Of a stretch of 64,000 nucleotides of DNA, positions 18,701 through 27,186 are shown piece after piece (the stretch's first letter is position 1; the number at the start of each line of letters is the position of its first letter). The notes below the pieces were generated by a model that searched no databases, was not told where the DNA came from, and worked only from the letters and a program-made list of their open reading frames with translations. The stretch is from Chloroflexota bacterium. GTDB lineage: Bacteria; Chloroflexota; Anaerolineae; Aggregatilineales; Phototrophicaceae. The DNA lies in contig JAEZAF010000199.1 of the NCBI GenBank assembly GCA_023430545.1, positions 32,915-96,914 of the forward strand, in the 5' to 3' direction. A program made the position numbers and the translations under genes.

Positions 18701-19285
18701 GGTGCAGGGGACATCCTCAGCACCCGCCAGACGGGTCACGTCGCCGCTGTGGGACTCAATCTTTATACACAGATGCTGAATCAGGCGGTGCAGGAATTGA
18801 AAGGCACCACCAGCGATACGCCGGTGGCCGTCTCCGCCACGCAGAGCATCATCCTCGAACTACCGCTGCCTGCTTATCTGCCAGAGGACTGGATACCTGA
18901 ATTGTCGCTGCGGCTTCAGATTTACCGACGGATCGCGAACCTTACCAGTCAGCACGATATCGAGACGATGGAGGAAGAACTGCGCGACCGCTTCGGACAG
19001 CTTCCCAAAGCCGTGCAGGGCCTGCTCTATCAGATCCGCATCAAGCTGCTGGCACAGCACGTCGGGGCGACTGCCGTCATCGTCAGGGATCGCACTGTAC
19101 AGATCCGGCTGCCCTTCCTGCCAGAGATCAATCGCGATGCCCTTGCGCAGCGCCTTGGTGATGATGTCACGGTTACCCGGACAGCGATCGAAATCCCGGC
19201 TAACGACGTATGGCAGATGCGCTTAGGCGGTCTGCTGGAAGACCTGTACCAATTACAGGAATCGGTCAGCCAGCGTGGGATGTAA
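15800..19285 (+). CDS. mfd: transcription-repair coupling factor Mfd
   Basis: DNA translocase that removes RNA polymerase stalled at lesions and recruits UvrA. The 1161-residue length is typical. The UvrB-like N-terminal module spans ~30-330. The RNA-polymerase-interacting (CarD-like) domain begins near 487 ([19 protein letters not shown]). A RecG-type helicase core has Walker [10 protein letters not shown] at ~642-650 and DEEQ at ~742, with TATPIPRTL following. The C-terminal TRCF domain that masks UvrA binding lies at ~1010-1110. It is alone in its transcription unit and converges on lysC. The 184 nt ahead of it (15616-15799) show no feature I can support. Confidence 0.97.
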   Translation: MMHLKGLNDLFRDSRTWQDLLRQIQGGDLTTLNIIRAARPYVAAALTQDWEAPVLYLAGRIKRAYNVAEQLPVWLGATQPVMRFGEPIGQFYERTPWGDQATRSRLEALCALLPPADQPSPAPLAVVSAARGLMQPTLPVNQFRKASLHLKVGQQIALDRLLQDLVAIGYEPASIVIQPGTFSRRGGLVDIFPTASRMPVRIDFFGDEIDSLRPFDPATQRSEGRLDSIGITPAREALPSRMPEAAAQLTDWFATLPPESDMARDQNSLANGSIFPVAEFYLPYMYTHPASLLDYAPTDALIIIDDWEELRDSVIEVEQNAERNRPEQIEAGIIPDNAAVPYFTWETLELELRQRRTLTFSTAAEDGAALFTPGGRFGGQLKTALTQVRTLTRKGGRAVVVSEQTARLNELWSEQDAYGYVPILNALEDKPLAGTTQIVTGTLQEGWILHLDNGETRLISDAELFGWERSEPRRRKSARPAKLPEADFSDWREGDYVVHVDYGIGRFAGMNRRTIDGNERQYVVIEYASNDTVFVPIHQADRVSRYVGVDDTPPTLSRLGQPEWSKARSRASKAVQEEAEELLKLYIAREQAQGHAFSEDNHWQRELEASFPYVETDDQLRAVREVKADMERVTPMDRLICGDVGYGKTEVALRAAFKAVNDGKQVAVLVPTTILAQQHYETFSNRLAQFPVVIEQLSRFKSKAAQEEVLPRLAKGEVDIIIGTHRILSEDIQLKDLGLVIIDEEQRFGVKQKEHFKQLRTQVDVLTLTATPIPRTLYMSLAGVRDISMIQTPPEERLPILTHVGPFDEHLVQQAITREIERGGQIFVLHNRVRTLDQLRERIEEIVPEARIITAHGQMNERQLQNVMASFSRGEYDVLLSTSIIENGIDIPNANTLIVDRADWFGLSQLYQIRGRVGRGAQQAYAYFFYHPRTSLTEEARARLETLAEHTSLGAGYQIAMRDLEIRGAGDILSTRQTGHVAAVGLNLYTQMLNQAVQELKGTTSDTPVAVSATQSIILELPLPAYLPEDWIPELSLRLQIYRRIANLTSQHDIETMEEELRDRFGQLPKAVQGLLYQIRIKLLAQHVGATAVIVRDRTVQIRLPFLPEINRDALAQRLGDDVTVTRTAIEIPANDVWQMRLGGLLEDLYQLQESVSQRGM

Positions 19286-19347
19286 CGCATCATCAGAATC
19301 AGGTTGAAGAGGGTTGATCTGTATATCGGTCCGTCATATGGATGGAC

Positions 19348-19384
19348 AAAAACTGCTGCTGTCAGCAAACCCTGACAGCAGCAG
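19348..19384 (-). terminator. intrinsic terminator after aspartate kinase
   Basis: Perfect 13-bp stem CTGCTGCTGTCAG/CTGACAGCAGCAG with a 6-nt loop. Read on the minus strand it is followed by TTTTTG, so it serves the minus-strand gene. It may also block Mfd read-through. Confidence 0.88.
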
Positions 19385-19412
19385 TCGATTAAATATGAAC
19401 TTAGACTGACAG

Positions 19413-20831
19413 CTAAACTTCGGGGACGGCCTCCAGGGCGAGATCATGCAGGAGGACCACCGCACGCTGTAATTCGGCCTGATCGATCACGAACGAGATG
19501 CTGCACTCGCTGGAACCCTGCGCAATCGCAAGCACGTTAACCTCTTCCCGGCCCAGTGCGGTGAATACGCGTCCAGCCACACCGGGTGTCCCACGCATGC
19601 CGGAACCCACCACCGTGACGATCACCACTTCGTCAGAAACTTCGATATTCTCGATGTTCTGGTTTGCGATCTCAGTAGAAAACTCCTGCGTGATCATATC
19701 ACGAGCATCCAACGCCTTTTCATCGGTCACCACAAAGCACATACTCTGCTCCGATGACGACTGCGAGATCATGAGGATGTTGGCCCCAGCCTGCGCGGCG
19801 GAAAGGAAGGCACGTCCGGCAATTCCCGGAACGCCTATCATACCGCGCCCGGAAATCGTCACCATGCTGACATTCTTCACGCTCGTCACGGCTTTAATCA
19901 CCGAAAGACTCGGCTGCGGAGTCGGCCCAATCAGCGTGCCGGGATGATCAGGGTTAAACGTATTGCGTACATAAAGCGGAATGCCACGATTCATCAGCGG
20001 CTGCACGGTTTTGGGATGCAGCACCTTCGCCCCATAATACGCCAGCTCACCCACTTCCTGATACGAGACATAAGGCAGCACGCGTGCGCGTTTGTCCACG
20101 CGTGGATCGGTCGTCATCACACCATCGACATCCGTCCAGATAATCAGCTCATCGCTGTCACTGTACGCGGCGAAGATCGCCCCGCTGAAATCGCCACCAC
20201 CGCGGCCAAGTGTGGTCAGCACCCCCGCTTTGGTCGAGCCGATAAAGCCCGTCACCACCGGGACAATGCCACCCTCAATCAGCGGGAAAATCGTACTGCG
20301 GATATTCGGCTCCGTCAGTTCCCAGATCGGCGCGGCATTCTGATGGTTATCATCCGTTACCACAACTTCGCTCGCATCAATCGGTCGGGCATCGACTCCC
20401 TGATCCTGAAGAGCCATCGCCACCAGACGTGCGCTCATCTTCTCGCCGAAAGCCGTCACCGCGTCCCGGATGCGCGGAGTCGCCTCACCCAATACATTGA
20501 TCGCCTGACAGAGTTCAATGTATTCGTCGATCAGCTTGCCAATGTTGCGCGAAATCTTGTCCCGATTCGGCCCGGCGGACACCAGTTGATTGATCGCTTC
20601 CTGATGTTTGTCCCGCAGTTTCTCGGCAACCGAGAGATAACCCCAGCGATCTCCCTCCCGCGCCAGTTGAATCGAAGACAGCAGGGTATCGGTGACGCCG
20701 GACATGGCAGAAACGGTGAGGATCACCCGATTACCCTGTTCCAGTTCGCGCTGGGTGATATAAATCACATTCCTGATCGCTTCGACACTGCCAACCGACG
20801 TGCCCCCAAACTTCATTGTGATCGTCTTCAT
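19413..20831 (-). CDS. lysC: aspartate kinase
   Basis: Phosphorylates aspartate at the first step to lysine, threonine, methionine and diaminopimelate. 472 residues: amino-acid kinase domain (1-~300) starting KFGGTSVGS, with TTLGRGGGDFSGAIFAA and the ATP-side segment WTDVDGVMTTDPR. Two C-terminal ACT domains follow (~320-470), the usual site for feedback inhibition by lysine or threonine. It is longer than short class I forms because the 100-200 region is fully helical, as in monofunctional LysC/ThrA-type enzymes. AAGGAAAG lies upstream of the ATG. It has its own terminator; the DUF58 gene is 73 nt upstream. Confidence 0.95.
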   Translation of the reverse strand: MKTITMKFGGTSVGSVEAIRNVIYITQRELEQGNRVILTVSAMSGVTDTLLSSIQLAREGDRWGYLSVAEKLRDKHQEAINQLVSAGPNRDKISRNIGKLIDEYIELCQAINVLGEATPRIRDAVTAFGEKMSARLVAMALQDQGVDARPIDASEVVVTDDNHQNAAPIWELTEPNIRSTIFPLIEGGIVPVVTGFIGSTKAGVLTTLGRGGGDFSGAIFAAYSDSDELIIWTDVDGVMTTDPRVDKRARVLPYVSYQEVGELAYYGAKVLHPKTVQPLMNRGIPLYVRNTFNPDHPGTLIGPTPQPSLSVIKAVTSVKNVSMVTISGRGMIGVPGIAGRAFLSAAQAGANILMISQSSSEQSMCFVVTDEKALDARDMITQEFSTEIANQNIENIEVSDEVVIVTVVGSGMRGTPGVAGRVFTALGREEVNVLAIAQGSSECSISFVIDQAELQRAVVLLHDLALEAVPEV

Positions 20832-20904
20832 GGAACCGACTTTCCTTCTACCTACGCCCTATATGGCTTCACGGTCCTGTGATCAGGACAGGATACGTAA
20901 TACG

Positions 20905-21807
20905 TTATTTCACCACACCGATACGCCGGAGATCATAAAGGATAACCTTCTCCCACAGCACATCGGTGACCAGTGGTACATAATGGACTCCCCGCCGCGT
21001 ACATTCGCTGCGGATATCATCGCGCCATGCTTCGACCCGACGTATATAGAGATCACGCATGGTCGCATCCACACTGACTTCCTGCGCGATCCCTGTTTCA
21101 ATATCAATCAGCCGCAGGTCACCCGCCAGCGGCGGGGTGACTTCATCCGGGGCCAGCACATGGATCAGGACCACTTCGCAGCCCTTCCCCACCAGCGCGT
21201 TCACCCCTTCCAGATAACCGGTTGGGGAAAACATATCACTGATGATGAAGCACAACCCCGGTCGGGTGGCGCGCAGTGCATAATCCTTCAGCATCTGGTT
21301 GAGATCGGTCACGCCCTGCGGCTTCACGCCATGCGCATACTTCAGCATCTGCACACTGCGTGCCTGACCGCGTACCGGGCCGAATGTCTCAGCCTTTCCG
21401 TTTTCAAACGCGCACATCATCAGGCGGTCATTGGTCGAAAGTGCGATATAGCCCAACCCAGCGAATAACCGCTTCGCAAACAGCAGCTTGTGATGATCCG
21501 GGTCCAGCTCCGCCCCCCAGTTCATACTGGCTGAGGCATCCAGAATGACATGTACCGCCAGATCCTCTTCGTCTTCCAGTAATTTCACATACGGACGGTC
21601 GAGGCGAGCATACAGATTCCAGTCCATCCGGCGCAGGTCATCGCCAGCCGTGTAATTGCGATAATCCGCAAATTCGATACTCGTCCCCCGTTTGATTGAC
21701 CGGCGTTCGCCTTTGATCGCCCCGGCGCGGATGCGTGTAGCCACCAGCATCAACTGATCGAACTTGCGCCGAACCTGTTCATCCAGCAGGATGGCTTCAT
21801 CTGCCAT
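20905..21807 (-). CDS. DUF58 protein (MoxR-associated type)
   Basis: 300 residues. The signature FADYRNYTAGDDLRRMDWNLYARLDRPYVK defines the DUF58 family; it is followed by a von Willebrand A-like fold with the MIDAS-type DASASM. In many bacteria the gene lies beside a MoxR AAA+ ATPase and membrane vWA proteins, and is thought to help assembly or metal loading of complexes. No MoxR gene is present next to it here. No membrane segment is seen. Function beyond the family name is unknown. Confidence 0.87.
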   Translation of the reverse strand: MADEAILLDEQVRRKFDQLMLVATRIRAGAIKGERRSIKRGTSIEFADYRNYTAGDDLRRMDWNLYARLDRPYVKLLEDEEDLAVHVILDASASMNWGAELDPDHHKLLFAKRLFAGLGYIALSTNDRLMMCAFENGKAETFGPVRGQARSVQMLKYAHGVKPQGVTDLNQMLKDYALRATRPGLCFIISDMFSPTGYLEGVNALVGKGCEVVLIHVLAPDEVTPPLAGDLRLIDIETGIAQEVSVDATMRDLYIRRVEAWRDDIRSECTRRGVHYVPLVTDVLWEKVILYDLRRIGVVK

Positions 21808-21880
21808 GTGTCATGACCTTCAACTGACTTGGTTTTTCGATATTCTGTATAGTCTCTGACCCGAAAGTGCGGTTAAATGA

Positions 21881-21950
21881 AGAAGGTATCCGTTCCATTC
21901 GAGGCAGCGTAACAGCCACGACGACACTCAATAGAACCGGGGTACCTTCT
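21881..21950. other. long-range inverted repeat upstream of nadC
   Basis: The divergent gap between the DUF58 gene and nadC holds an 11-bp stem: AGAAGGTATCC (21881-21891) pairs with GGGTACCTTCT (21940-21950), with one T-G wobble, enclosing 48 nt. A TAAAAT hexamer (21975-21980) follows at the edge of the gap. It could be an RNA leader structure or a split operator; neither is shown. Confidence 0.35.
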
Positions 21951-22037
21951 AAAACACTTCTTACACAAGTACGCTAAAATGATAGCGGAATGTTACACGG
22001 AAATGCTGTATTTCTCCAAGTTTGATCATCACTGATA

Positions 22038-22970
22038 TTGCCTGATATTCATACACGATCGGACGAATTCGTGCTCATTGATGAAAACCTACGCACCCTG
22101 ATAAAGCTTGCACTCAGCGAAGATCTGGGTGAACACGGTGATGTGACTTCACTGGCAACCCTCTCCGCCGATAGTCAGATTATCGGACGCATCACCGCCA
22201 AGGCCGCCGGTGTGATCGCCGGACTGCCCATTGTAGACGAAGTGTACCGGATACTTGAATCCGACCGGATGCTTGAATCCGACCGGATGCTTTCACCGGC
22301 AGTCACGGTCAGGCACTTTATCAGCGACGGTGATGCGGTTGAGGTGGGGACCGTCGTCTGTGAAGTGACCGGCCCAGCACGTGATGTACTGGCTGGTGAG
22401 CGTGTGTCGCTCAACTTTCTACAGCGCCTCAGCGGGATCGCCACACTGACATCGCATTTTGTCGAGGCGGTCAGTGCCGCAGGGGGCAAAAGCCGTATTT
22501 TGGATACCCGTAAGACAACGCCTGGTTATCGTCTGCTTGAGAAATACGCAGTCAGAATGGGCGGTGGAGAAAATCATCGCACTGGTTTGTTCGATATGGT
22601 GTTAATTAAAGATAACCATATTGATGCAGCCGGTGGAGTGAAAGAGGCAATCACAGGGGCACTGGACTATACACAGCAGCAGCCCCTGCCGATTGTCGTC
22701 GAGGTTAAAAATGAGAGCGAGCTGCGAACGGCGTTAGAATTCCCGATCTCACGCGTTCTATTAGATAACATGACTCTGGACGAAATGCGGAATGCGGTTG
22801 CAATCACCGAGGGGCGCGTTCCGCTGGAAGCATCTGGCAATATGACATTAGACCGGGTTGGCGCGGTGGCCGCAACCGGTGTGGATTACATCAGCGTCGG
22901 CGCACTCACCCATTCAGCCCCGGCACTCGATTTATCGATGCGCCTCTCTAAAGCGCAGGTCAGTTCATAA
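22038..22970 (+). CDS. nadC: quinolinate phosphoribosyltransferase (decarboxylating)
   Basis: Converts quinolinate and PRPP to nicotinate mononucleotide, the third step of de novo NAD synthesis. 310 residues, with EDLGEHGDVTS near the N-terminus, AGERVSLNFLQRLSGIAT, DTRKTTPGYRLLEKYAVRMGGGENHR and VEVKNESEL. The start is uncertain: TTG at 22038, or GTG at 22071 with GGA 7 nt upstream. Bases 22254-22289 are a perfect 18-bp tandem repeat that duplicates LESDRM in frame in a surface region of the N-terminal domain. nadA follows after 16 nt. Confidence 0.93.
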   Translation: MPDIHTRSDEFVLIDENLRTLIKLALSEDLGEHGDVTSLATLSADSQIIGRITAKAAGVIAGLPIVDEVYRILESDRMLESDRMLSPAVTVRHFISDGDAVEVGTVVCEVTGPARDVLAGERVSLNFLQRLSGIATLTSHFVEAVSAAGGKSRILDTRKTTPGYRLLEKYAVRMGGGENHRTGLFDMVLIKDNHIDAAGGVKEAITGALDYTQQQPLPIVVEVKNESELRTALEFPISRVLLDNMTLDEMRNAVAITEGRVPLEASGNMTLDRVGAVAATGVDYISVGALTHSAPALDLSMRLSKAQVSS

Positions 22971-22986
22971 GGTTTTGAGGGACACC

Positions 22987-24123
22987 ATGGAAACCATGAT
23001 CGAAAGTGACAATATCGCCATCAACGGCGTGCACAGTGACGCAAAGCGTGCGACACTCATCGAACAGGAAGCTGAGGCCATCGAACGTATCAAGCTTATC
23101 CGCCCGCTGCTCGGTGATGATGTCGTAATTCTGGGTCATCATTATCAGCGTGACGAAGTCGTGCAGTTTGCAGACTTCCTCGGCGATAGTTATCAGCTCA
23201 GCAAGGAAGGTGCACAGGTCAAGGCAAAATATATTGTCTTCGCCGGGGTACACTTTATGGCCGAAAGCGCCGACATCCTCGGACGTGAAGATCAGGTTGT
23301 GATCCTGCCCAATATGAAGGCCGGATGCAGCATGGCGGACATGGCCAATCTGGAACAGGTACTGACCGCATGGGCAGAGCTGGAAGACATCTTCGGCACC
23401 GATCCGGAAGACGTGATCATGCCGATCACTTACATGAACAGCGCGGCTAACCTGAAAGCGTTTGTTGGAGAGCATGGCGGCACGGTCTGTACTTCATCCA
23501 ATGCGGAAGGTGCGCTCAACTGGGCATTTGAACGACGCGAGAAAGTCTTCTTCTTCCCGGACCAGCACCTCGGACGCAACACCGGTAAAACGATGGACAT
23601 CCCGCTGGAACAGATGGTACTGTGGAATCCCTTCAAGCCCTTTGGTGGCCTGACTGTCGAGCAGATCCGCAATGCGCGTATCATCCTCTGGCAGGGGCAT
23701 TGCAGCGTTCACCAGCAGTTCCGGCCAGAACATATCGACCTGTGGCGCAATATGCACCCGGACATCAACATTCTGGTCCATCCTGAGTGCATGATGGAAG
23801 TCGTCGATAAGGCCGACTATGTGGGTTCGACCTCCTACATCATTAAGACCGTCGAGAATGCACCGGCTGGCAGCAAATGGGCGATCGGCACCGAGATGCA
23901 CATGGTCAACCGTCTGAAGGATGCACAGCCAGACAAGTTCGTCACCCTGCTCTCACCGTTCGCCTGCCTGTGCAGCACGATGTATCGCATCAGCCCGATT
24001 GATCTCGCCAACGTGCTGGAAAATCTGCTGGAGGGCCGCGTAATCAATCAGATCGAAGTACCGCAGAAGGTACGGGAAAACGCGAAACTCGCGCTGGATC
24101 GGATGTTAAGCATCCCGCGATAA
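22987..24123 (+). CDS. nadA: quinolinate synthase A
   Basis: Condenses iminoaspartate with dihydroxyacetone phosphate to quinolinate, using a [4Fe-4S] cluster. 378 residues, with GHHYQRDEV (50-58) and the three cluster Cys in KAGCSMAD (Cys114), VHPEC and FACLCSTMYR. TYMNSAA and TCSSNA-like substrate segments are also visible. The frame is open further 5', inside nadC, but the ATG at 22987 has GAGGG 6 nt upstream and matches the family length. A terminator follows, so nadC-nadA form one unit and nadB has its own. Confidence 0.95.
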   Translation: METMIESDNIAINGVHSDAKRATLIEQEAEAIERIKLIRPLLGDDVVILGHHYQRDEVVQFADFLGDSYQLSKEGAQVKAKYIVFAGVHFMAESADILGREDQVVILPNMKAGCSMADMANLEQVLTAWAELEDIFGTDPEDVIMPITYMNSAANLKAFVGEHGGTVCTSSNAEGALNWAFERREKVFFFPDQHLGRNTGKTMDIPLEQMVLWNPFKPFGGLTVEQIRNARIILWQGHCSVHQQFRPEHIDLWRNMHPDINILVHPECMMEVVDKADYVGSTSYIIKTVENAPAGSKWAIGTEMHMVNRLKDAQPDKFVTLLSPFACLCSTMYRISPIDLANVLENLLEGRVINQIEVPQKVRENAKLALDRMLSIPR

Positions 24124-24172
24124 CCGCAAAAGCGGACGCTGTCAGTCCAGCCGCACATCACACCGGATCACC

Positions 24173-24202
24173 GAAGGGCGGTTTTAAAATCGCCCTTCTT
24201 TC
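24173..24202 (+). terminator. intrinsic terminator between nadA and nadB
   Basis: Stem GAAGGGCG/CGCCCTTC (24173-24180 with 24191-24198) around GTTTTAAAAT, which can itself pair, followed by TTTCG. Confidence 0.75.
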
Positions 24203-24290
24203 GTATATAGTTGATGCTTAAAACGTCGATGGCAAAAACATTTATCAAGAGCTCTTTTATTTTTTTCATACAGATTGAGCCTCAGACAAT

Positions 24291-25892
24291 ATGAATGACA
24301 TCCAGACAGATACGCTCATCATCGGCTGTGGTATCGCAGGTGCGTCAGCAGCACTCAAGCTCAGTGATGACCCGAATTATCATGTGACAATCATCACACG
24401 TTCCTCTGATCCCAACAGCAGCAATACCGGATGGGCACAAGGGGGCATCGTCACTCGCGGCCTACAGGACTCACCAGACCTGCTGGTCGAGGACATCCTG
24501 CGTGCTGGTGCAGGCCTGAGTTCACCGCAAGCAGCACGTATCCTTGCTGAAGAAGGACCGCGCCTCGTTCAGGAAGTCCTGATCGACCGCTGCGGTGTCC
24601 ATTTTGACCGTAATGAAGACGATGAACTGATCTTTGGCCTTGAAGCTGCCCACAGCACGCGCCGCATCATCCATGTCGGCGATGCTACAGGTGACGCCAT
24701 CGAGCGTAACCTGCTCTCGACTCTGGCGACACGCCCCAATGTGACGCTGCTGCCGCATCACACCGCTGTTGACCTGATCACCTTCCCGCATCACTCACTT
24801 GACCCATTGGATGTCTATGAACCCATGACCTGTCAGGGGGCTTACGTCTTTGACCGCGATCAGGGGGAGATCAACCGCGTCATCGCTGGGCAAACCATTC
24901 TGGCAACCGGTGGACTGGGGCAGATTTACCGCAATACCACCAACCCTCGCGGCTCTCGCGGGGACGGCCTTGCGATGGCATGGCGTGCCAATGTCCGCGT
25001 GATCAATGCGGAGTACGTCCAGTTCCACCCAACGGCGATGAGCATCCGGGGCGCACCGAACCTGCTGATCTCCGAAGCGGTGCGCGGTGAAGGCGCGGTC
25101 CTGCTGACGCCTGAAGGTGAACCGTTCATGGCGAAATATGCTCCAGAGTGGAAGGAACTGGCCCCGCGTGATGTGGTCGCCCGTGCTATTCACATGGAGA
25201 TGCTGGAAAATGGTTACGAGCACGTCTATCTCGATATCGCCAGCAAACACCCCGCAGCATTCATCCGCGAACGCTTCCCGGTGCTGGTTGCGAATTGTTC
25301 ACGCTACGGTGTGGACCCTACCACCCAGCCGATTCCCGTGGTCCCGGCGGCACATTACTTCTGCGGTGGTGTGCTGGTTGATGACTGGGCGCGTACCAAT
25401 TTCGAGGGCCTGTTTGCGGTGGGTGAAGTAAGCTGCACCGGCCTGCACGGAGCTAATCGTCTGGCCTCTACCAGTCTCCTGGAAGGACTTGTCTGGGGGG
25501 ATCGGGCCGCACGTTACATCATGCAAAACCGACGCAAGCCCACAAGCATCGACCGCATCCCACCGTGGATTCACGCTGGTGACGGTGAGCCGGACCCGGC
25601 CCTGCTTGAAGGGGATATGTCAACGATTCGCAACATCATGTGGCATTATGTTGGCCTCGTCCGGTCGGAAAAGCGCCTTGATCGTGCGGACCGTGAACTG
25701 CGCCATCTCTTCCACGAAATCGAAGAATTCTACCGCCAGAACCGGCTCAACGATGGTCTGATTGGCCTGCGCAACGCGATTCAGGCCGCCCGTATCGTGA
25801 CCTTTTCCGCCCGACGCAACCGCATCAGCCGTGGCACCCACTATCGCACCGATGCGCCCATCGAAATACCGGTCGGCGTGATGGTGCGATGA
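24291..25892 (+). CDS. nadB: L-aspartate oxidase
   Basis: FAD enzyme that oxidises aspartate to iminoaspartate for NadA. 533 residues, a normal length. The FAD motif GCGIAGASAALKLS lies at residues ~13-26 and is followed by NTGWAQGGIV. The active-site loop is AEYVQFHPTA, and VVPAAHYFCGGV and GLHGANRLASTSLLEG are typical of the succinate dehydrogenase/fumarate reductase flavoprotein superfamily. Lack of a membrane anchor gene and the nad context separate it from SdhA. Its end overlaps an upstream frame of the following desulfurase. No strong ribosome site at the ATG. Confidence 0.95.
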   Translation: MNDIQTDTLIIGCGIAGASAALKLSDDPNYHVTIITRSSDPNSSNTGWAQGGIVTRGLQDSPDLLVEDILRAGAGLSSPQAARILAEEGPRLVQEVLIDRCGVHFDRNEDDELIFGLEAAHSTRRIIHVGDATGDAIERNLLSTLATRPNVTLLPHHTAVDLITFPHHSLDPLDVYEPMTCQGAYVFDRDQGEINRVIAGQTILATGGLGQIYRNTTNPRGSRGDGLAMAWRANVRVINAEYVQFHPTAMSIRGAPNLLISEAVRGEGAVLLTPEGEPFMAKYAPEWKELAPRDVVARAIHMEMLENGYEHVYLDIASKHPAAFIRERFPVLVANCSRYGVDPTTQPIPVVPAAHYFCGGVLVDDWARTNFEGLFAVGEVSCTGLHGANRLASTSLLEGLVWGDRAARYIMQNRRKPTSIDRIPPWIHAGDGEPDPALLEGDMSTIRNIMWHYVGLVRSEKRLDRADRELRHLFHEIEEFYRQNRLNDGLIGLRNAIQAARIVTFSARRNRISRGTHYRTDAPIEIPVGVMVR

Positions 25893-25933
25893 CCACCGCT
25901 AACTCCCATTCACTGAAATGTAAGGAGACGATT

Positions 25934-27103
25934 ATGTCTGACTTTGTCTATCTGGATCATAGTGCAACCACCCCTACCGATCCACGGGTGGTTGAAGCCA
26001 TGCAGCCCTACTGGACGACTCTGTTCGGCAATGCATCCAGCCTGCATACCGCTGGCAAGACCGCTGCCGATGCTCTGAATGCAGCACGGCAGGAAGTCGC
26101 TGACATCCTCAACTGTGATGCCGCTGAAGTGATTTTCACCAGCGGCGGCACTGAGAGCGATAACCTCGCGATCAAGGGTGTGCTTGAAGCGGTCAAGGCA
26201 CGCGGTGGCGGCAGCCATTTCGTGACGAGTGCTGCTGAACATCACGCCGTGCTGGATGTGGCGAAGGATCTGCACGAGCGCGGCATTGCCGATGTTACGT
26301 TTGTACCAGTCGATGAGTACGGTCAGGTATCCGTGCAGGCAGTTCTCGACGCCATCCGCCCGGATACTGTACTGGTCAGCCTAATTTACGCCAACAATGA
26401 AGTCGGTACTATCAACCCGATTGCTGAAATCGGTGCTGAACTGAAAAAACGGCGCATCCGCTTTCATGTGGATGCAGTTCAGGCTCCCGGCCTGCTGCCA
26501 CTGGATGTTAAAGCGCTGAACGTCGATATGCTCAGCCTGTCAGCGCATAAATTTTACGGTCCCAAGGGGATCGGTGTGCTGTATGCGCGGCGTGCCCTGC
26601 CTATCCATGCCGAGATCCTCGGCGGTGGTCAGCAGTTCCACCGCCGTTCCGGAACCGAGCCGATTCCGTTGATTATGGGCCTCACCGCCGCCTTAAAGAT
26701 TGCCGAGACCGAGCGTCAGGCTGTGGTCGCAAAACTCACACCGATGCGTGATGACCTCATCCGCCGCATTATGGAGATTATTCCGGAAGCACAGCTCACC
26801 GGCCACCCGACCGAGCGGCTTCCCGGGCATACCAGCTTTGCCATGCGCGGTCTCAACGGGGACTCGATCCTGCTTGACCTCAATGAGATGGGGTTTGGGG
26901 CCAGCGGTGGCAGTGCCTGCACCACCGGCCAGCAGGAACCCAGCCACGTGCTGATCGCAATGGGCATTGAAACTGATCGCCTGATTGGGCAGGTCCGCTT
27001 TGTGCTTGGCAAAAACAACACCCCTCAGGAAATCGACAACTTCCTGTATCAGCTCAGCGCGATTGTCCAGCGTCACCGTGCGATGGTTCCGAATGCATAC
27101 TGA
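25934..27103 (+). CDS. cysteine desulfurase (NifS/IscS type)
   Basis: PLP enzyme that takes sulfur from cysteine for Fe-S clusters. 389 residues, with His104 (AAEHHAV), PLP Lys206 in SAHKFYGPKG and catalytic Cys329 in GASGGSACTTG. The loop round the Cys is long, as in group I (NifS/IscS) enzymes. The ATG at 25934 is preceded by AAGGAG at the right distance; the frame is open back to 25889. It lies 41 nt after nadB. The nad location resembles Bacillus, where a NifS-like protein serves NadA, so a dedicated role in loading NadA is inferred. Confidence 0.92.
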   Translation: MSDFVYLDHSATTPTDPRVVEAMQPYWTTLFGNASSLHTAGKTAADALNAARQEVADILNCDAAEVIFTSGGTESDNLAIKGVLEAVKARGGGSHFVTSAAEHHAVLDVAKDLHERGIADVTFVPVDEYGQVSVQAVLDAIRPDTVLVSLIYANNEVGTINPIAEIGAELKKRRIRFHVDAVQAPGLLPLDVKALNVDMLSLSAHKFYGPKGIGVLYARRALPIHAEILGGGQQFHRRSGTEPIPLIMGLTAALKIAETERQAVVAKLTPMRDDLIRRIMEIIPEAQLTGHPTERLPGHTSFAMRGLNGDSILLDLNEMGFGASGGSACTTGQQEPSHVLIAMGIETDRLIGQVRFVLGKNNTPQEIDNFLYQLSAIVQRHRAMVPNAY

Positions 27104-27121
27104 TAGGCAGCTTTGCGAGTC

Positions 27122-27158
27122 AAAAAAGGCTGATCCTGAGAAAGGACCAGCCTTTTTG
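27122..27158. terminator. bidirectional terminator between desulfurase and SppA
   Basis: A long stem AAAAAGGCTG..TCC / GGA..CAGCCTTTTT with one mismatch, a 7-nt loop and A/T runs on both sides. It serves the convergent genes. Confidence 0.87.
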
Positions 27159-27186
27159 ATTCAACCCTGTTGTGGTGGACCGCAGT

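Noticed and set aside
19944..20882. 312-residue plus-strand frame antisense to lysC
   Set aside because: Mirror frame of a well-supported aspartate kinase; Arg/His-rich without recognisable domain.
20800..21468. 222-residue plus-strand frame across the lysC start and DUF58 gene
   Set aside because: Antisense to the DUF58 signature and to the lysC ribosome site; no domain.
22254..22289. Two 18-bp direct repeats as a CRISPR or att site
   Set aside because: They are adjacent, in frame within nadC, and have no spacer or integrase nearby.
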